Below, piece after piece: positions 7,552-15,268 of a DNA stretch of 50,945 bases. Below the pieces are notes generated by a model that had not been told where the DNA came from, did no database searches, and worked only from the letters and a program-made list of their open reading frames with translations. Each line of letters opens with the position of its first letter. The first letter of the stretch is position 1. Origin of the DNA: an uncultured Muribaculaceae bacterium (GTDB taxonomy: Bacteria > Bacteroidota > Bacteroidia > Bacteroidales > Muribaculaceae). The DNA lies in the NCBI GenBank assembly GCA_905233845.1, contig CAJOFH010000015.1, positions 1 to 50,945 of the forward strand. The letters run 5' to 3'. The translations under genes and the position numbers were made by a program.

Positions 7552-8409
7552 ATGAAGAAGTTTTTTATAATTCTTTTTATCCTGTTAACCACATGTTTAT
7601 TTGCTCATAGTGGGGGGGTGAAAGTGACATTAAAAAATGGTACTACAATTATTGGCAATCTAGTTACAATAAATCCAACAGGGAATCTTGTTATTCAAGT
7701 TGGTGGACAAGATTTATCAATTGCTATGAGCGATGTGAATTCAATTGACGATTATCAATCAAACACAAACAATACCACAGAGACCAAACATAACTATGGA
7801 CCGCTCCAGTACGGCAATTATGAGATTTTAGACAACACTAATTATCCTGACTCAATAAATGTCATTATAGGAGGTCAGGAATTTACAATGATCCTTGTGC
7901 GTGGTGGATGGTTTATGATGGGGTTTGATGGTCGTAATAGTCGATCAATGAATAGTGAACCTGTTCATAAAGTCAATTTATCTTCTTTTTATATAAGCAA
8001 AGAGTATCTTACTGAAACGGCGGTGAACAATCTTTTGGGAAAAACTAACAAGAAAGAATCATTCAGACCTAAAGACATTGCTAATTGGAAAACAATGCAA
8101 CATATTCTTGACAACATTGGTGATTATTACCGTTTACCAACAGAGGCTGAATGGGAATATACAGCAATAATGCCTATCGCCGATATAATTTTTTTAGACC
8201 AGAAGGATCTATTCGAATGGTGCTCAGACTATTTTGGGGATTATCCATCTCATGAGCAAACAAATCCTATTGGCAGCCCAAAAGGTAGTACCCATGTTGT
8301 GCGAGCATTCTCAAGAGACAACAATAAATGGAGAAGGTATCAGGGAAGCAAAAGCTATTATTTTCCATTTGCTAGGATAGTTATAGATGCTGACAAAATA
8401 AATAAATAA
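7552..8409 (+). CDS. KNGS-module + SUMF1-like secreted protein, copy 1
   Basis: A signal peptide (MKKFFIILFILLTTCLFA) is followed by a KNGS-type module (KVTLKNGTTIIG to SDVNSID) and, from about residue 105, a formylglycine-generating-enzyme/SUMF1-like fold. Visible motifs are RGGWFMMGFDG, EPVHKVNLSSFYIS, RLPTEAEWEY and FEWCSDYFGDY. The C-terminal region of true FGE, with the RGGSW-type loop and paired copper-binding Cys, is not recognisable; the equivalent reads VVRAFSRDNN. The protein is therefore probably not a formylglycine oxidase. The ATG at 7522, which overlaps the FabG stop (TAATG), would add ten residues; 7552 gives a normal signal peptide. The DNA is clearly more AT-rich than its neighbours. 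Confidence 0.75.
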   Translation: MKKFFIILFILLTTCLFAHSGGVKVTLKNGTTIIGNLVTINPTGNLVIQVGGQDLSIAMSDVNSIDDYQSNTNNTTETKHNYGPLQYGNYEILDNTNYPDSINVIIGGQEFTMILVRGGWFMMGFDGRNSRSMNSEPVHKVNLSSFYISKEYLTETAVNNLLGKTNKKESFRPKDIANWKTMQHILDNIGDYYRLPTEAEWEYTAIMPIADIIFLDQKDLFEWCSDYFGDYPSHEQTNPIGSPKGSTHVVRAFSRDNNKWRRYQGSKSYYFPFARIVIDADKINK

Positions 8410-8425
8410 ACTTATAAACTCAGAT

Positions 8426-9298
8426 ATGAAAAGAATATTGTTTTTTCTGTTTAGTTGTTTATTTTCTCTTGTAATAAGCGCAACTATAAAAGTTACCATG
8501 AATAATGGTAGCATTTTAAATGGTGATCTAAAAGAACTTGATCCAAGTAGCCATATTATAATCATAGTGGACGGAATCGAAGTAAAAATCCCTATGGCCA
8601 ATGTTGCGTCAATAGATAAAATGGAGACTTCAGAGGCAACTTCACAAGATTTATTAGGTGATTTTTTTGGCAGATTTATAGTTACAGACAACAATGACAT
8701 CCTTGAATTTGTAGATATTGTTGTTGGTGATCAGAAATTTGTTATGGTATTAGTACGTGGTGGTAGTTTCAATATGGGCTTTGATGGACACCATAGTATG
8801 TCTTATAGAAGTGAACCAGTTCACAAAGTCAACTTATCTTCTTTCTATATAAGCAATGATTATATATCCGAAAGAACTTACAACAACTTCATCGAGAAAG
8901 AATCATTAAAACAATCAAACAAACCAATTAAGATACATTACTTAAAACTACCTGAAGTCAAAAAATTTTTCTATTTGTTAGGAAATAATTACAGATTGCC
9001 AACTGAAGCAGAATGGGAATATGCCACTCTTTCTCAAAACTCAGGAAATATTTTTAGACAAAATTACCATACTAATAATCATAATTACTGCAAAGAATGG
9101 TGCTCTGATTATTTTGACAAATTCCATCCTGGAGAGCAAACAAACCCTTTAGGACCGGTAACTGGAAAATCACCAGTATTTCGTTGTTATTCCAATGATG
9201 ACCAAAAATGGAAAAGGTATGATAACGAATCTGGATATTTGAGAATTGCAATCGATGCAAAATTGTTAATTGAGAGGATAAAAAATAACAATCTATAA
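8426..9298 (+). CDS. KNGS-module + SUMF1-like secreted protein, copy 2
   Basis: This 290-aa paralogue of the preceding gene has the same order: signal peptide (MKRILFFLFSCLFSLVISA), KNGS-type module (IKVTMNNGSILNGDLKELD), a low-complexity linker, then the SUMF1-like domain with RGGSFNMGFDG, EPVHKVNLSSFYIS, RLPTEAEWEYA and KEWCSDYFDKF. Phrases are nearly identical to copy 1 in the motif blocks but diverged elsewhere, which fits a fairly old tandem duplication. The FGE active-site cysteines are not apparent (VFRCYSNDDQKW has one Cys only). AT-rich base composition continues. It probably acts in the periplasm or at the outer membrane; binding rather than catalysis is my guess. Confidence 0.75.
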   Translation: MKRILFFLFSCLFSLVISATIKVTMNNGSILNGDLKELDPSSHIIIIVDGIEVKIPMANVASIDKMETSEATSQDLLGDFFGRFIVTDNNDILEFVDIVVGDQKFVMVLVRGGSFNMGFDGHHSMSYRSEPVHKVNLSSFYISNDYISERTYNNFIEKESLKQSNKPIKIHYLKLPEVKKFFYLLGNNYRLPTEAEWEYATLSQNSGNIFRQNYHTNNHNYCKEWCSDYFDKFHPGEQTNPLGPVTGKSPVFRCYSNDDQKWKRYDNESGYLRIAIDAKLLIERIKNNNL

Positions 9299-9310
9299 TT
9301 CAAGACACAC

Positions 9311-10243
9311 ATGAAACGTTATTGTTTATTATTTCTTATTGTTTGTGCCTGTAACATGATCGCATATTGTAATCTTGTTAAGGTTACCATGAAAAATGGA
9401 TCTTCTATCACTGGCACTTATAAAGAACTAGACCCGACTAGCCACATTACTATAGTTATGGCCAATCATGATGTTGTCATTCTCATGAGTGAAGTTTTGA
9501 ATATAGAAGAATTGAATGAATCCTCTTATTTAGGCAACAATAAACAAATAGATGAGATTATTCCATCTTCGAAAAATGACACTAACGATATATCTGATTA
9601 TGATTCTCATTATCCTGATTATATCAAAGTTGTTTTAGGTGGAGAAGAGATAACTATGCTACTTGTTAGAGGTGGAACATTTAACATGGGGTATGATGGT
9701 TGGCATAGCCGATCATATAATAGTGAACCAGTTCATAAAGTAACTATATCACCTTTTTATGTTAGTAAGAATTATCTTAGTATGGCTGCATTTGTTGGTA
9801 TTTACAATAATTTTTCAAAGAATAACAACAGTATTTCAAAGAAAAACAACAAAGCAAAAGTCTTTAGAAAATGGGACGAAATAAACAATTTGTTAACGCA
9901 TATTGGTCAACCTTTTAGACTTATAACAGAAGCAGAATGGGAGTATGTCTCAACATCACCATTAGCTAACTATATCTTTGATGAACAGAATAAAACAAGA
10001 TATTTAGAATGGTGTTCCGATTTATTTGGTGATTATGAACCTTATGATCAAATTAATCCAAAGGGAGCAAGTCAAGGAAAGTATCATGTGTTAAGAAAAT
10101 TCTCTAAGGACAATGACAAGTTTCATAGATATTCAAGTAATAAATTGGATCAAAAAGATAACACAATCATGATAAATGAGGATAATGAAGCCTACATTAG
10201 ATTGGTTGTAGATGCTAAAGATGCAATTAACATTAATCAATAA
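9311..10243 (+). CDS. KNGS-module + SUMF1-like secreted protein, copy 3
   Basis: This third tandem paralogue, 310 aa, has a signal peptide (MKRYCLLFLIVCACNMIAYC), a KNGS-type module (VKVTMKNGSSITGTYKELD), and a SUMF1-like domain with RGGTFNMGYDG, EPVHKVTISPFYVS, ITEAEWEYVS and LEWCSDLFGDY. It has an extra Lys/Asn-rich insertion in the middle (about 180-200) and an insertion before the C-terminus. It shares the AT-rich composition of copies 1 and 2. It ends 3 nt before a ketosynthase gene, so the trio is embedded within the pigment operon. Confidence 0.75.
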   Translation: MKRYCLLFLIVCACNMIAYCNLVKVTMKNGSSITGTYKELDPTSHITIVMANHDVVILMSEVLNIEELNESSYLGNNKQIDEIIPSSKNDTNDISDYDSHYPDYIKVVLGGEEITMLLVRGGTFNMGYDGWHSRSYNSEPVHKVTISPFYVSKNYLSMAAFVGIYNNFSKNNNSISKKNNKAKVFRKWDEINNLLTHIGQPFRLITEAEWEYVSTSPLANYIFDEQNKTRYLEWCSDLFGDYEPYDQINPKGASQGKYHVLRKFSKDNDKFHRYSSNKLDQKDNTIMINEDNEAYIRLVVDAKDAININQ

Positions 10244-10246
10244 AAT

Positions 10247-11467
10247 ATGAGCAGACGCGTGGTAATCACTGGCATGGGCATTTGGTCCTGCTTAGGAAAT
10301 AATATAGAAGAGGTTAAGCAGTCGCTGATGGAAGGTCGCAGTGGGATTGTCTTTGAATCCCAACGCTTAGAATACGGCTATCAATCGGGACTTACTGGTT
10401 GTGTTGAGAGACCTCAGCTCAAGGGGCTGTTGCATCGACGCTTGCGCGTGGGTCTGTCTGAGGAAGCCGAGTATTCATTCATGGCGACCAAGCAGGCCTT
10501 TGATCAGGCCGGCATAGATGATGCGTTTCTTGATTCTACAGAAGTAGGTATTATATTTGGCAACGACTCTTCGGCCAAGCCCGTTATCGAGGCCGCAAAC
10601 TTGATGGATGAGAAGCACGACTCAGCGTTGTTGGGCTCGGGACTTATTTTCCAATCGATGAACTCCACAGTGACGATGAACTTAAGTGCCATTTTCAAAA
10701 TGCGTGGCATCAACTTCACCGTGAGCGCGGCATGTGCCAGTGGTTCCCACTCTATTGGCTTAGGCTACATGATGATCAAGCAAGGACTGCAAGACGTGGT
10801 TCTTTGCGGTGGAGCCCAGGAGACAAATTACTACTCCATGGCGACTTTTGACGCTCTAGGAGCCTTTTCCAAGCGTAATGACGACCCAAAACATGCCTCA
10901 CGTCCTTTTGACAGAGACAGAGATGGTCTTATTCCCAGCGGTGGTGCAGCAGCATTAGTCTTGGAGGACTACGACCATGCTGTGGCTCGAGGAGCGACAA
11001 TTCTTGGCGAGGTATGCGGCTATGGCTTCTCGTCGAACGGTGGCGGCATCTCACAACCCAGCGATGATGGTTCATTGATAGCCATGAGTCGCGCAATGCA
11101 AGATGCGGGTGTTAAGGCAAGCGACATCGATTATATCAACGCCCACGCCACATCGACACAACAGGGCGACATGTTTGAGGCAATGGCAATAGGTCGTCTC
11201 TTTGGTGGTGAGCATGCCCTAGTGAGCAGCACCAAGTCTATGACCGGTCATGAGTGTTGGATGGCGGGAGCCAGTGAGATTGTGTATTCGCTGATAATGA
11301 TGCACAACAATTTCGTGGCTCCAAACATCAACTTCGAAACCCCCGACGAATACAGCGAGAAACTCAACCTCGCCATCAAGACTACCCCTGCTGAACTAAA
11401 CGTTGTGTTGAGCAATAGTTTTGGCTTTGGCGGGACAAACTCAGCATTAGTAATCAAAAAAATATAG
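10247..11467 (+). CDS. Beta-ketoacyl-ACP synthase (KAS I/II type), KS-1
   Basis: This 406-aa condensing enzyme has a complete Cys163 (SAACASG), His300 (NAHATST) and His335 (SMTGHE) triad. The N-terminus RRVVITGMGIWSCLGNN and C-terminus NSFGFGGTNSALVI are typical of FabF/FabB. It would condense malonyl-ACP with the growing chain. The cluster holds three such active synthases plus an inactive partner; which one starts and which one elongates cannot be told from sequence alone. It is followed after 4 nt by a lipoprotein gene and then the methyltransferase and ACP genes. Confidence 0.93.
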   Translation: MSRRVVITGMGIWSCLGNNIEEVKQSLMEGRSGIVFESQRLEYGYQSGLTGCVERPQLKGLLHRRLRVGLSEEAEYSFMATKQAFDQAGIDDAFLDSTEVGIIFGNDSSAKPVIEAANLMDEKHDSALLGSGLIFQSMNSTVTMNLSAIFKMRGINFTVSAACASGSHSIGLGYMMIKQGLQDVVLCGGAQETNYYSMATFDALGAFSKRNDDPKHASRPFDRDRDGLIPSGGAAALVLEDYDHAVARGATILGEVCGYGFSSNGGGISQPSDDGSLIAMSRAMQDAGVKASDIDYINAHATSTQQGDMFEAMAIGRLFGGEHALVSSTKSMTGHECWMAGASEIVYSLIMMHNNFVAPNINFETPDEYSEKLNLAIKTTPAELNVVLSNSFGFGGTNSALVIKKI

Positions 11468-11471
11468 CAAA

Positions 11472-12023
11472 ATGGAAAAAACAAGAAGAATCATTGTGAT
11501 GATGAGCATAGTCATGCTAAGCATGCTTGCAATGAATTCCTGCAATAAACTGATAATTAAGGGATCGTTTGCAGAAGTTCAGAGAGTTAACAAGTTTAAC
11601 ATTGAGATGGATTGGAGCAAGATTCATATTAATGGTCTCACTCCTTACGAATGGATAAGGTTTCGCAATGCCGAGCAACCAATTTTTGACGCCGAAGAGG
11701 AATACCAAACCGAGCTCAAACCTCGCTGGATTGACATGGTCGACGCCTGCAATGATGAGCTAAACGAGAAGCAGGTTTACTTGTTTCCCAATGATTCAAG
11801 ACAATATTACAAACTCATAGTAACCCCATTACAAATAGACAGAAACGGAAACATAAAGGCTTTATGCACCATAAAAGACTACAATAGTAGGGTTCTTGTG
11901 ATATTTGCCCTCACAGGTGAAGGTGGCAGAGTGGGCTCTATGAGCAATCTTTGGGGCGATGGCTTCAAGAGTGCTGGTAAGAACTTGGCGAAAATACTAG
12001 AAAAGAACTTACACATTTATTAA
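11472..12023 (+). CDS. Putative lipoprotein, member of a small secreted family
   Basis: This 183-aa protein has a hydrophobic N-terminus ending LSMLAMNSC, a reasonable lipobox, so it is probably lipid-anchored. The mature part has IEMDWSKI and LTPYEWI, matching the WDYSRM / TPEAFL pair of the protein at 3661-4221. It is therefore the third member of that family, and it lies inside the pigment operon between a ketosynthase and the methyltransferase. I see no enzymatic motif. A chaperone-like or structural envelope role is a guess. Confidence 0.7.
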   Translation: MEKTRRIIVMMSIVMLSMLAMNSCNKLIIKGSFAEVQRVNKFNIEMDWSKIHINGLTPYEWIRFRNAEQPIFDAEEEYQTELKPRWIDMVDACNDELNEKQVYLFPNDSRQYYKLIVTPLQIDRNGNIKALCTIKDYNSRVLVIFALTGEGGRVGSMSNLWGDGFKSAGKNLAKILEKNLHIY

Positions 12024-12030
12024 AAACTCA

Positions 12031-13134
12031 ATGAATTTATCTCCAGCATTACTGCAGAAATATACCCAAGAGCAATTATCGGCACGCGAGGCGCAGCGTC
12101 TTGCTGAATTCATTGCTTGGGGACCTATCGTTTTTCAGGTTTCACGATTGATGGTGAAGTTTGGCATCCTTGACTTGTTGCGAGACAGCGATGAGGGGAT
12201 GACACTTGTCGAACTGCAAGAAAAGAACAAATTGAGCGAATATGCCCTTAAGATATTGCTCGAAGGGTCGCTCGCGATAGGCACCATACTCGTAAACCCA
12301 GATACCGACCGATACAGTCTGTCGAAGACTGGTTGGTTCCTGCTCAATGACCCCGCCACTCGCGTTAACATCGATTTCAATCATGACGTGAACTACCAGG
12401 GCATGTTCAATCTTGAGGAAGCATTGCTCAACGGTAAGCCCGAGGGATTGAAGCATTTTGGCGATTGGCCTACAGTCTATGAAGCGCTATCGAGTCTTCC
12501 TGAACAGGTGCAGAAGAGCTGGTTCGCCTTCGACCACTTCTACAGTGATTCGTCGTTCCCACAGGCGTTACAGATTATCTTTGATGAGCATAACGTGAAG
12601 TCGCTATATGACGTGGGCGGCAACACTGGCAAGTGGGCATTGCAATGCGTGGAGTATAATGACGATGTTGAGGTCACAATCCTTGACCTTCCCCAGCAGA
12701 TAGAAATGATGCGTTGCAACATTAAGGGTAAGCAAGGTGCCGAACGAATCACAGGCCACGGCATTAACCTGCTTGACGAGAGTAGTGAGTTCCCTCGGCG
12801 TGAAAGAGGTCTTGATGCCATCTGGATGAGCCAGTTCCTTGACTGTTTCTCTATGGATGAGATAGTTGGTATTCTAAGCCGTGCTAAGGCAGTGATGAGC
12901 GACAACACTCGCATCTACATCATGGAGACACTATGGGACCGCCAGCGGTTTGAACCTGCCACGCTGTGCTTGACGATGACAAGCGTTTATTTCACCGCTA
13001 TTGCCAACGGCAACTCCAAGATGTACAACACAGCCGATTTAGAGCGCTGCATCAACACTGCAGGTCTTGAGATAGAAACCATCCACGACCACTTGGGTCA
13101 AGGTCACTCGATAGTAGTTTGTAAAAAGAAATAA
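12031..13134 (+). CDS. SAM-dependent methyltransferase of the pigment cluster
   Basis: This 367-aa protein has the plant-COMT-like architecture: an N-terminal winged-helix dimerisation domain (about 20-105) and a C-terminal Rossmann domain with SAM motif I as LYDVGGNTGKWALQ (about 191-204). The usual catalytic His of O-methyltransferases (in an HxxHDW-type block) is not visible; the aligned region reads MSQFLDCFSMDE. A C-methylation of the aryl ring, known as a modification in aryl polyenes, would not need that base. Position between ketosynthase and ACP genes supports a role on the aryl head group or its precursor. Confidence 0.85.
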   Translation: MNLSPALLQKYTQEQLSAREAQRLAEFIAWGPIVFQVSRLMVKFGILDLLRDSDEGMTLVELQEKNKLSEYALKILLEGSLAIGTILVNPDTDRYSLSKTGWFLLNDPATRVNIDFNHDVNYQGMFNLEEALLNGKPEGLKHFGDWPTVYEALSSLPEQVQKSWFAFDHFYSDSSFPQALQIIFDEHNVKSLYDVGGNTGKWALQCVEYNDDVEVTILDLPQQIEMMRCNIKGKQGAERITGHGINLLDESSEFPRRERGLDAIWMSQFLDCFSMDEIVGILSRAKAVMSDNTRIYIMETLWDRQRFEPATLCLTMTSVYFTAIANGNSKMYNTADLERCINTAGLEIETIHDHLGQGHSIVVCKKK

Positions 13135-13157
13135 TAATCACAATAATCTATAAACAA

Positions 13158-13403
13158 ATGACAAGACAAGAAATTGAAGAAAAAGTAAAAGAGTTCTTGA
13201 TTGAAGAACTAGAGATTGAAGAAGAGAACATTTTCCCCGAGGCAAAGCTCAAAGAAGATATGGGCATCGACAGCCTTGACTATGTAGACATCGTGGTAAT
13301 TGTCGAGAAGTCGTTTGGCTTCAAGATAAAACCTGAAGAAATGGCAAATGTCAAAACATTAAGCCAGTTTAACGACTATATCGAAAGCAAGGTAAACGCT
13401 TGA
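13158..13403 (+). CDS. Acyl carrier protein, ACP-1
   Basis: This 81-aa acidic four-helix carrier has the phosphopantetheine site Ser39 in GIDSLDYVDI. It carries the aryl starter or the growing polyene. A second ACP is encoded at 16999-17256; pairs of ACPs are usual in aryl-polyene clusters. An 82-nt gap with a purine-rich stretch follows before the acyltransferase gene, one of the larger gaps inside the cluster. Confidence 0.95.
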   Translation: MTRQEIEEKVKEFLIEELEIEEENIFPEAKLKEDMGIDSLDYVDIVVIVEKSFGFKIKPEEMANVKTLSQFNDYIESKVNA

Positions 13404-13485
13404 TATTCGGGAGTCGAAGATCGGAGAACGGAGAAAGGTAGCTATCACACTCTCAAATTTTCCCTCTCCCCTCTCAACCAAGACT

Positions 13486-14388
13486 ATGATGCAACAGGAA
13501 CCCGAACATAGACAGTGGAGCGGCAAGACCAAAGGTCTTCCCTTGATGCACCGCATGCTCATTGGAGCTTGCCGGTTCATGCCCTTGTGGTTCATCTACA
13601 CTGGCTTAGCCGTTTTTGTGGTCCCGTCGTGCATGATATTCTCTCACAAAGGCTACATCACCATCTACCACTACTTCAGGCAGCGATGGCACTACAGTCC
13701 GTTGAAATCGCTATGGTGGGTTTACAAGAACCATTTCCGTTTTGGGCAGGTGATTATCGACAAATTTTATGCCTACGCTGGCGGCACTTTCGATATCGAT
13801 ATCGAGAACTACGACCTTTATCTCGATCTCGAGAAGCGCCCCAAGGGATTCATGTTGGTGAGTTCGCACATAGGCAACTATGAACTGGCAGGCTATAAGC
13901 TAAGAGCCGAGAATAAGCGTTTCAATGCTCTCGTCTATGCTGGCGAGGCACAAGTGATAATGGAAAATAGGCAGACCAAGCTCTCGCACAACAATATCAG
14001 GATGATACCTTACAGCAACGACATGTCGCATCTGTTCTTGCTCAGCTCGGCACTGGGCGAGGGAGAGGTGGTGAGCATTCCTGGCGACAGACTTTTTGGC
14101 TCGCCTCGCAGTGTAGAGTGCGACTTTTTAGGAGCCAGAGCAAAGTTTCCACAAGGTCCTTTCACACTGGCATCTCAGCGCGAAGTTCCTATGTTGGCAG
14201 TCAGTGTGCTGAAAGAGGGATACAAAAAATATCATATCCACATCACTCAATTGCCACAGCCACAAGATGGGACTAGTCGTAAAGAGAGCGTGTCGTTTTT
14301 GGCTCACGCTTTTGCCTATGAGTTGGAACGAGTTCTTCACATACACCCCGAACAGTGGTTTAATTATTTTGAATTTTGGGATCAATGA
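13486..14388 (+). CDS. LpxL-type lysophospholipid acyltransferase
   Basis: This 300-aa inner-membrane protein has one N-terminal hydrophobic segment (about 25-50) and the HX4E catalytic signature in VSSHIGNYELAGY, typical of the LpxL/HtrB (lauroyl transferase) family. In aryl-polyene and xanthomonadin clusters related acyltransferases are thought to move the polyene acyl chain from ACP onto a lipid or sugar. It ends with an ATGA overlap into the dehydratase gene. It is one of three acyltransferase domains in the cluster. Confidence 0.87.
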   Translation: MMQQEPEHRQWSGKTKGLPLMHRMLIGACRFMPLWFIYTGLAVFVVPSCMIFSHKGYITIYHYFRQRWHYSPLKSLWWVYKNHFRFGQVIIDKFYAYAGGTFDIDIENYDLYLDLEKRPKGFMLVSSHIGNYELAGYKLRAENKRFNALVYAGEAQVIMENRQTKLSHNNIRMIPYSNDMSHLFLLSSALGEGEVVSIPGDRLFGSPRSVECDFLGARAKFPQGPFTLASQREVPMLAVSVLKEGYKKYHIHITQLPQPQDGTSRKESVSFLAHAFAYELERVLHIHPEQWFNYFEFWDQ

Positions 14389-14828
14389 ACTGGGATTTTG
14401 AGAAAATAGATATTCATGAGTTGCTTCCACAGCAACCGCCATTTGTGATGGTCGACAAACTTCTTCACTTCGACGAGCGTGTAACAACTACAGCTTTTGA
14501 AGTGAGAGCCGACAACATCTTTGTTGACAACGACATCCTAAATGCTTGCGCCCTTGCCGAGAACATTGCACAGACCTGCGCCACCAGGCTTGGATTTGTG
14601 AACAAATACATCCTCAAGCGTGCCATTCAACTGGGATTCATTGGTTCCATTCGTAATATGGAAGTGCTGCGCACGCCCAGCGTGGGAGAGCAGTTGACCA
14701 CCACCATTGTGGTTCGTGAAGAAATTATGGGACTAACCCTTGTTGACGCAACCATCAAGTCGGGCGAAGATACCATAGTTACCAGCGAGATGAAGATAGC
14801 CCTTAGTGACATTGAAATGCAGAATTGA
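14385..14828 (+). CDS. 3-hydroxyacyl-ACP dehydratase-like hot-dog protein
   Basis: This 147-aa single hot-dog domain starts WDFEKIDIHELLPQQPPFVMVD, the opening seen in the dehydratase (ApeP-like) proteins of aryl-polyene clusters. It would remove water from beta-hydroxyacyl-ACP to build the conjugated chain. I chose the ATG at 14385 because it overlaps the preceding stop as ATGA; a TTG at 14376 is possible. It lacks the HFPGxPxxPG motif found in the second dehydratase at 20937-21314, so the two are different subtypes. Confidence 0.85.
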   Translation: MNWDFEKIDIHELLPQQPPFVMVDKLLHFDERVTTTAFEVRADNIFVDNDILNACALAENIAQTCATRLGFVNKYILKRAIQLGFIGSIRNMEVLRTPSVGEQLTTTIVVREEIMGLTLVDATIKSGEDTIVTSEMKIALSDIEMQN

Positions 14829-14830
14829 CA

Positions 14831-15268
14831 ATGAAAAATAACAACCCCACATCAGGCAAATTAAAAGCGTCTCGCACGTTTGAGATACGTTTCAGCGAGG
14901 TTGACTCGATGAAGATTGTGTGGCACGGTTCCTACGCCAAGTATTTTGAGGATGCCCGCGAAGCATTTGGCAAGGAATTTGAACTTGGCTACTCACTCAT
15001 CTACGACAGTGGCTACTACGCTCCTTTGGTTGAGCTTTCGTTCCATTACAAGAAACCCTTGATTTATGGAAGCAAGCCCCGCATCGACATAATATACCGC
15101 AAGACCGATGCTGCCAAGATAATTTTCGACTATGAGATTTATGACACTACAGGTGAGCTTGCAGCTACTGGTCACTCGGTACAAGTATTCATGGATCGTG
15201 ACTACCAACTAGTGTGGGAGAATCCCGAATTCTACCAGAAGTGGAAAAATAAATGGTTCAAAGAATGA
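14831..15268 (+). CDS. Acyl-CoA/ACP thioesterase, 4-hydroxybenzoyl-CoA thioesterase type
   Basis: This roughly 145-aa hot-dog protein has the YbgC/4HBT signature: FSEVDSMKIVWHGSYAKYFEDARE, where the Asp is the catalytic residue and the W-H-x-x-Y segment is conserved. It likely hydrolyses a thioester on the carrier or CoA, either as product release or as editing. A TTG at 14825 that overlaps the previous stop is an alternative start. The next gene begins inside its last codons (ATGA at 15265). Confidence 0.88.
   Translation: MKNNNPTSGKLKASRTFEIRFSEVDSMKIVWHGSYAKYFEDAREAFGKEFELGYSLIYDSGYYAPLVELSFHYKKPLIYGSKPRIDIIYRKTDAAKIIFDYEIYDTTGELAATGHSVQVFMDRDYQLVWENPEFYQKWKNKWFKE

Noticed and set aside
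7552-10243. Sulfatase-maturing formylglycine-generating enzymes
   Set aside because: Fold motifs are present but the C-terminal active-site cysteine region is not recognisable and no sulfatase gene is nearby.
13404-13485. Possible small gene or regulatory RNA in the gap after ACP-1
   Set aside because: The gap is only purine- and pyrimidine-rich; I see no start codon with a useful frame, promoter or hairpin.
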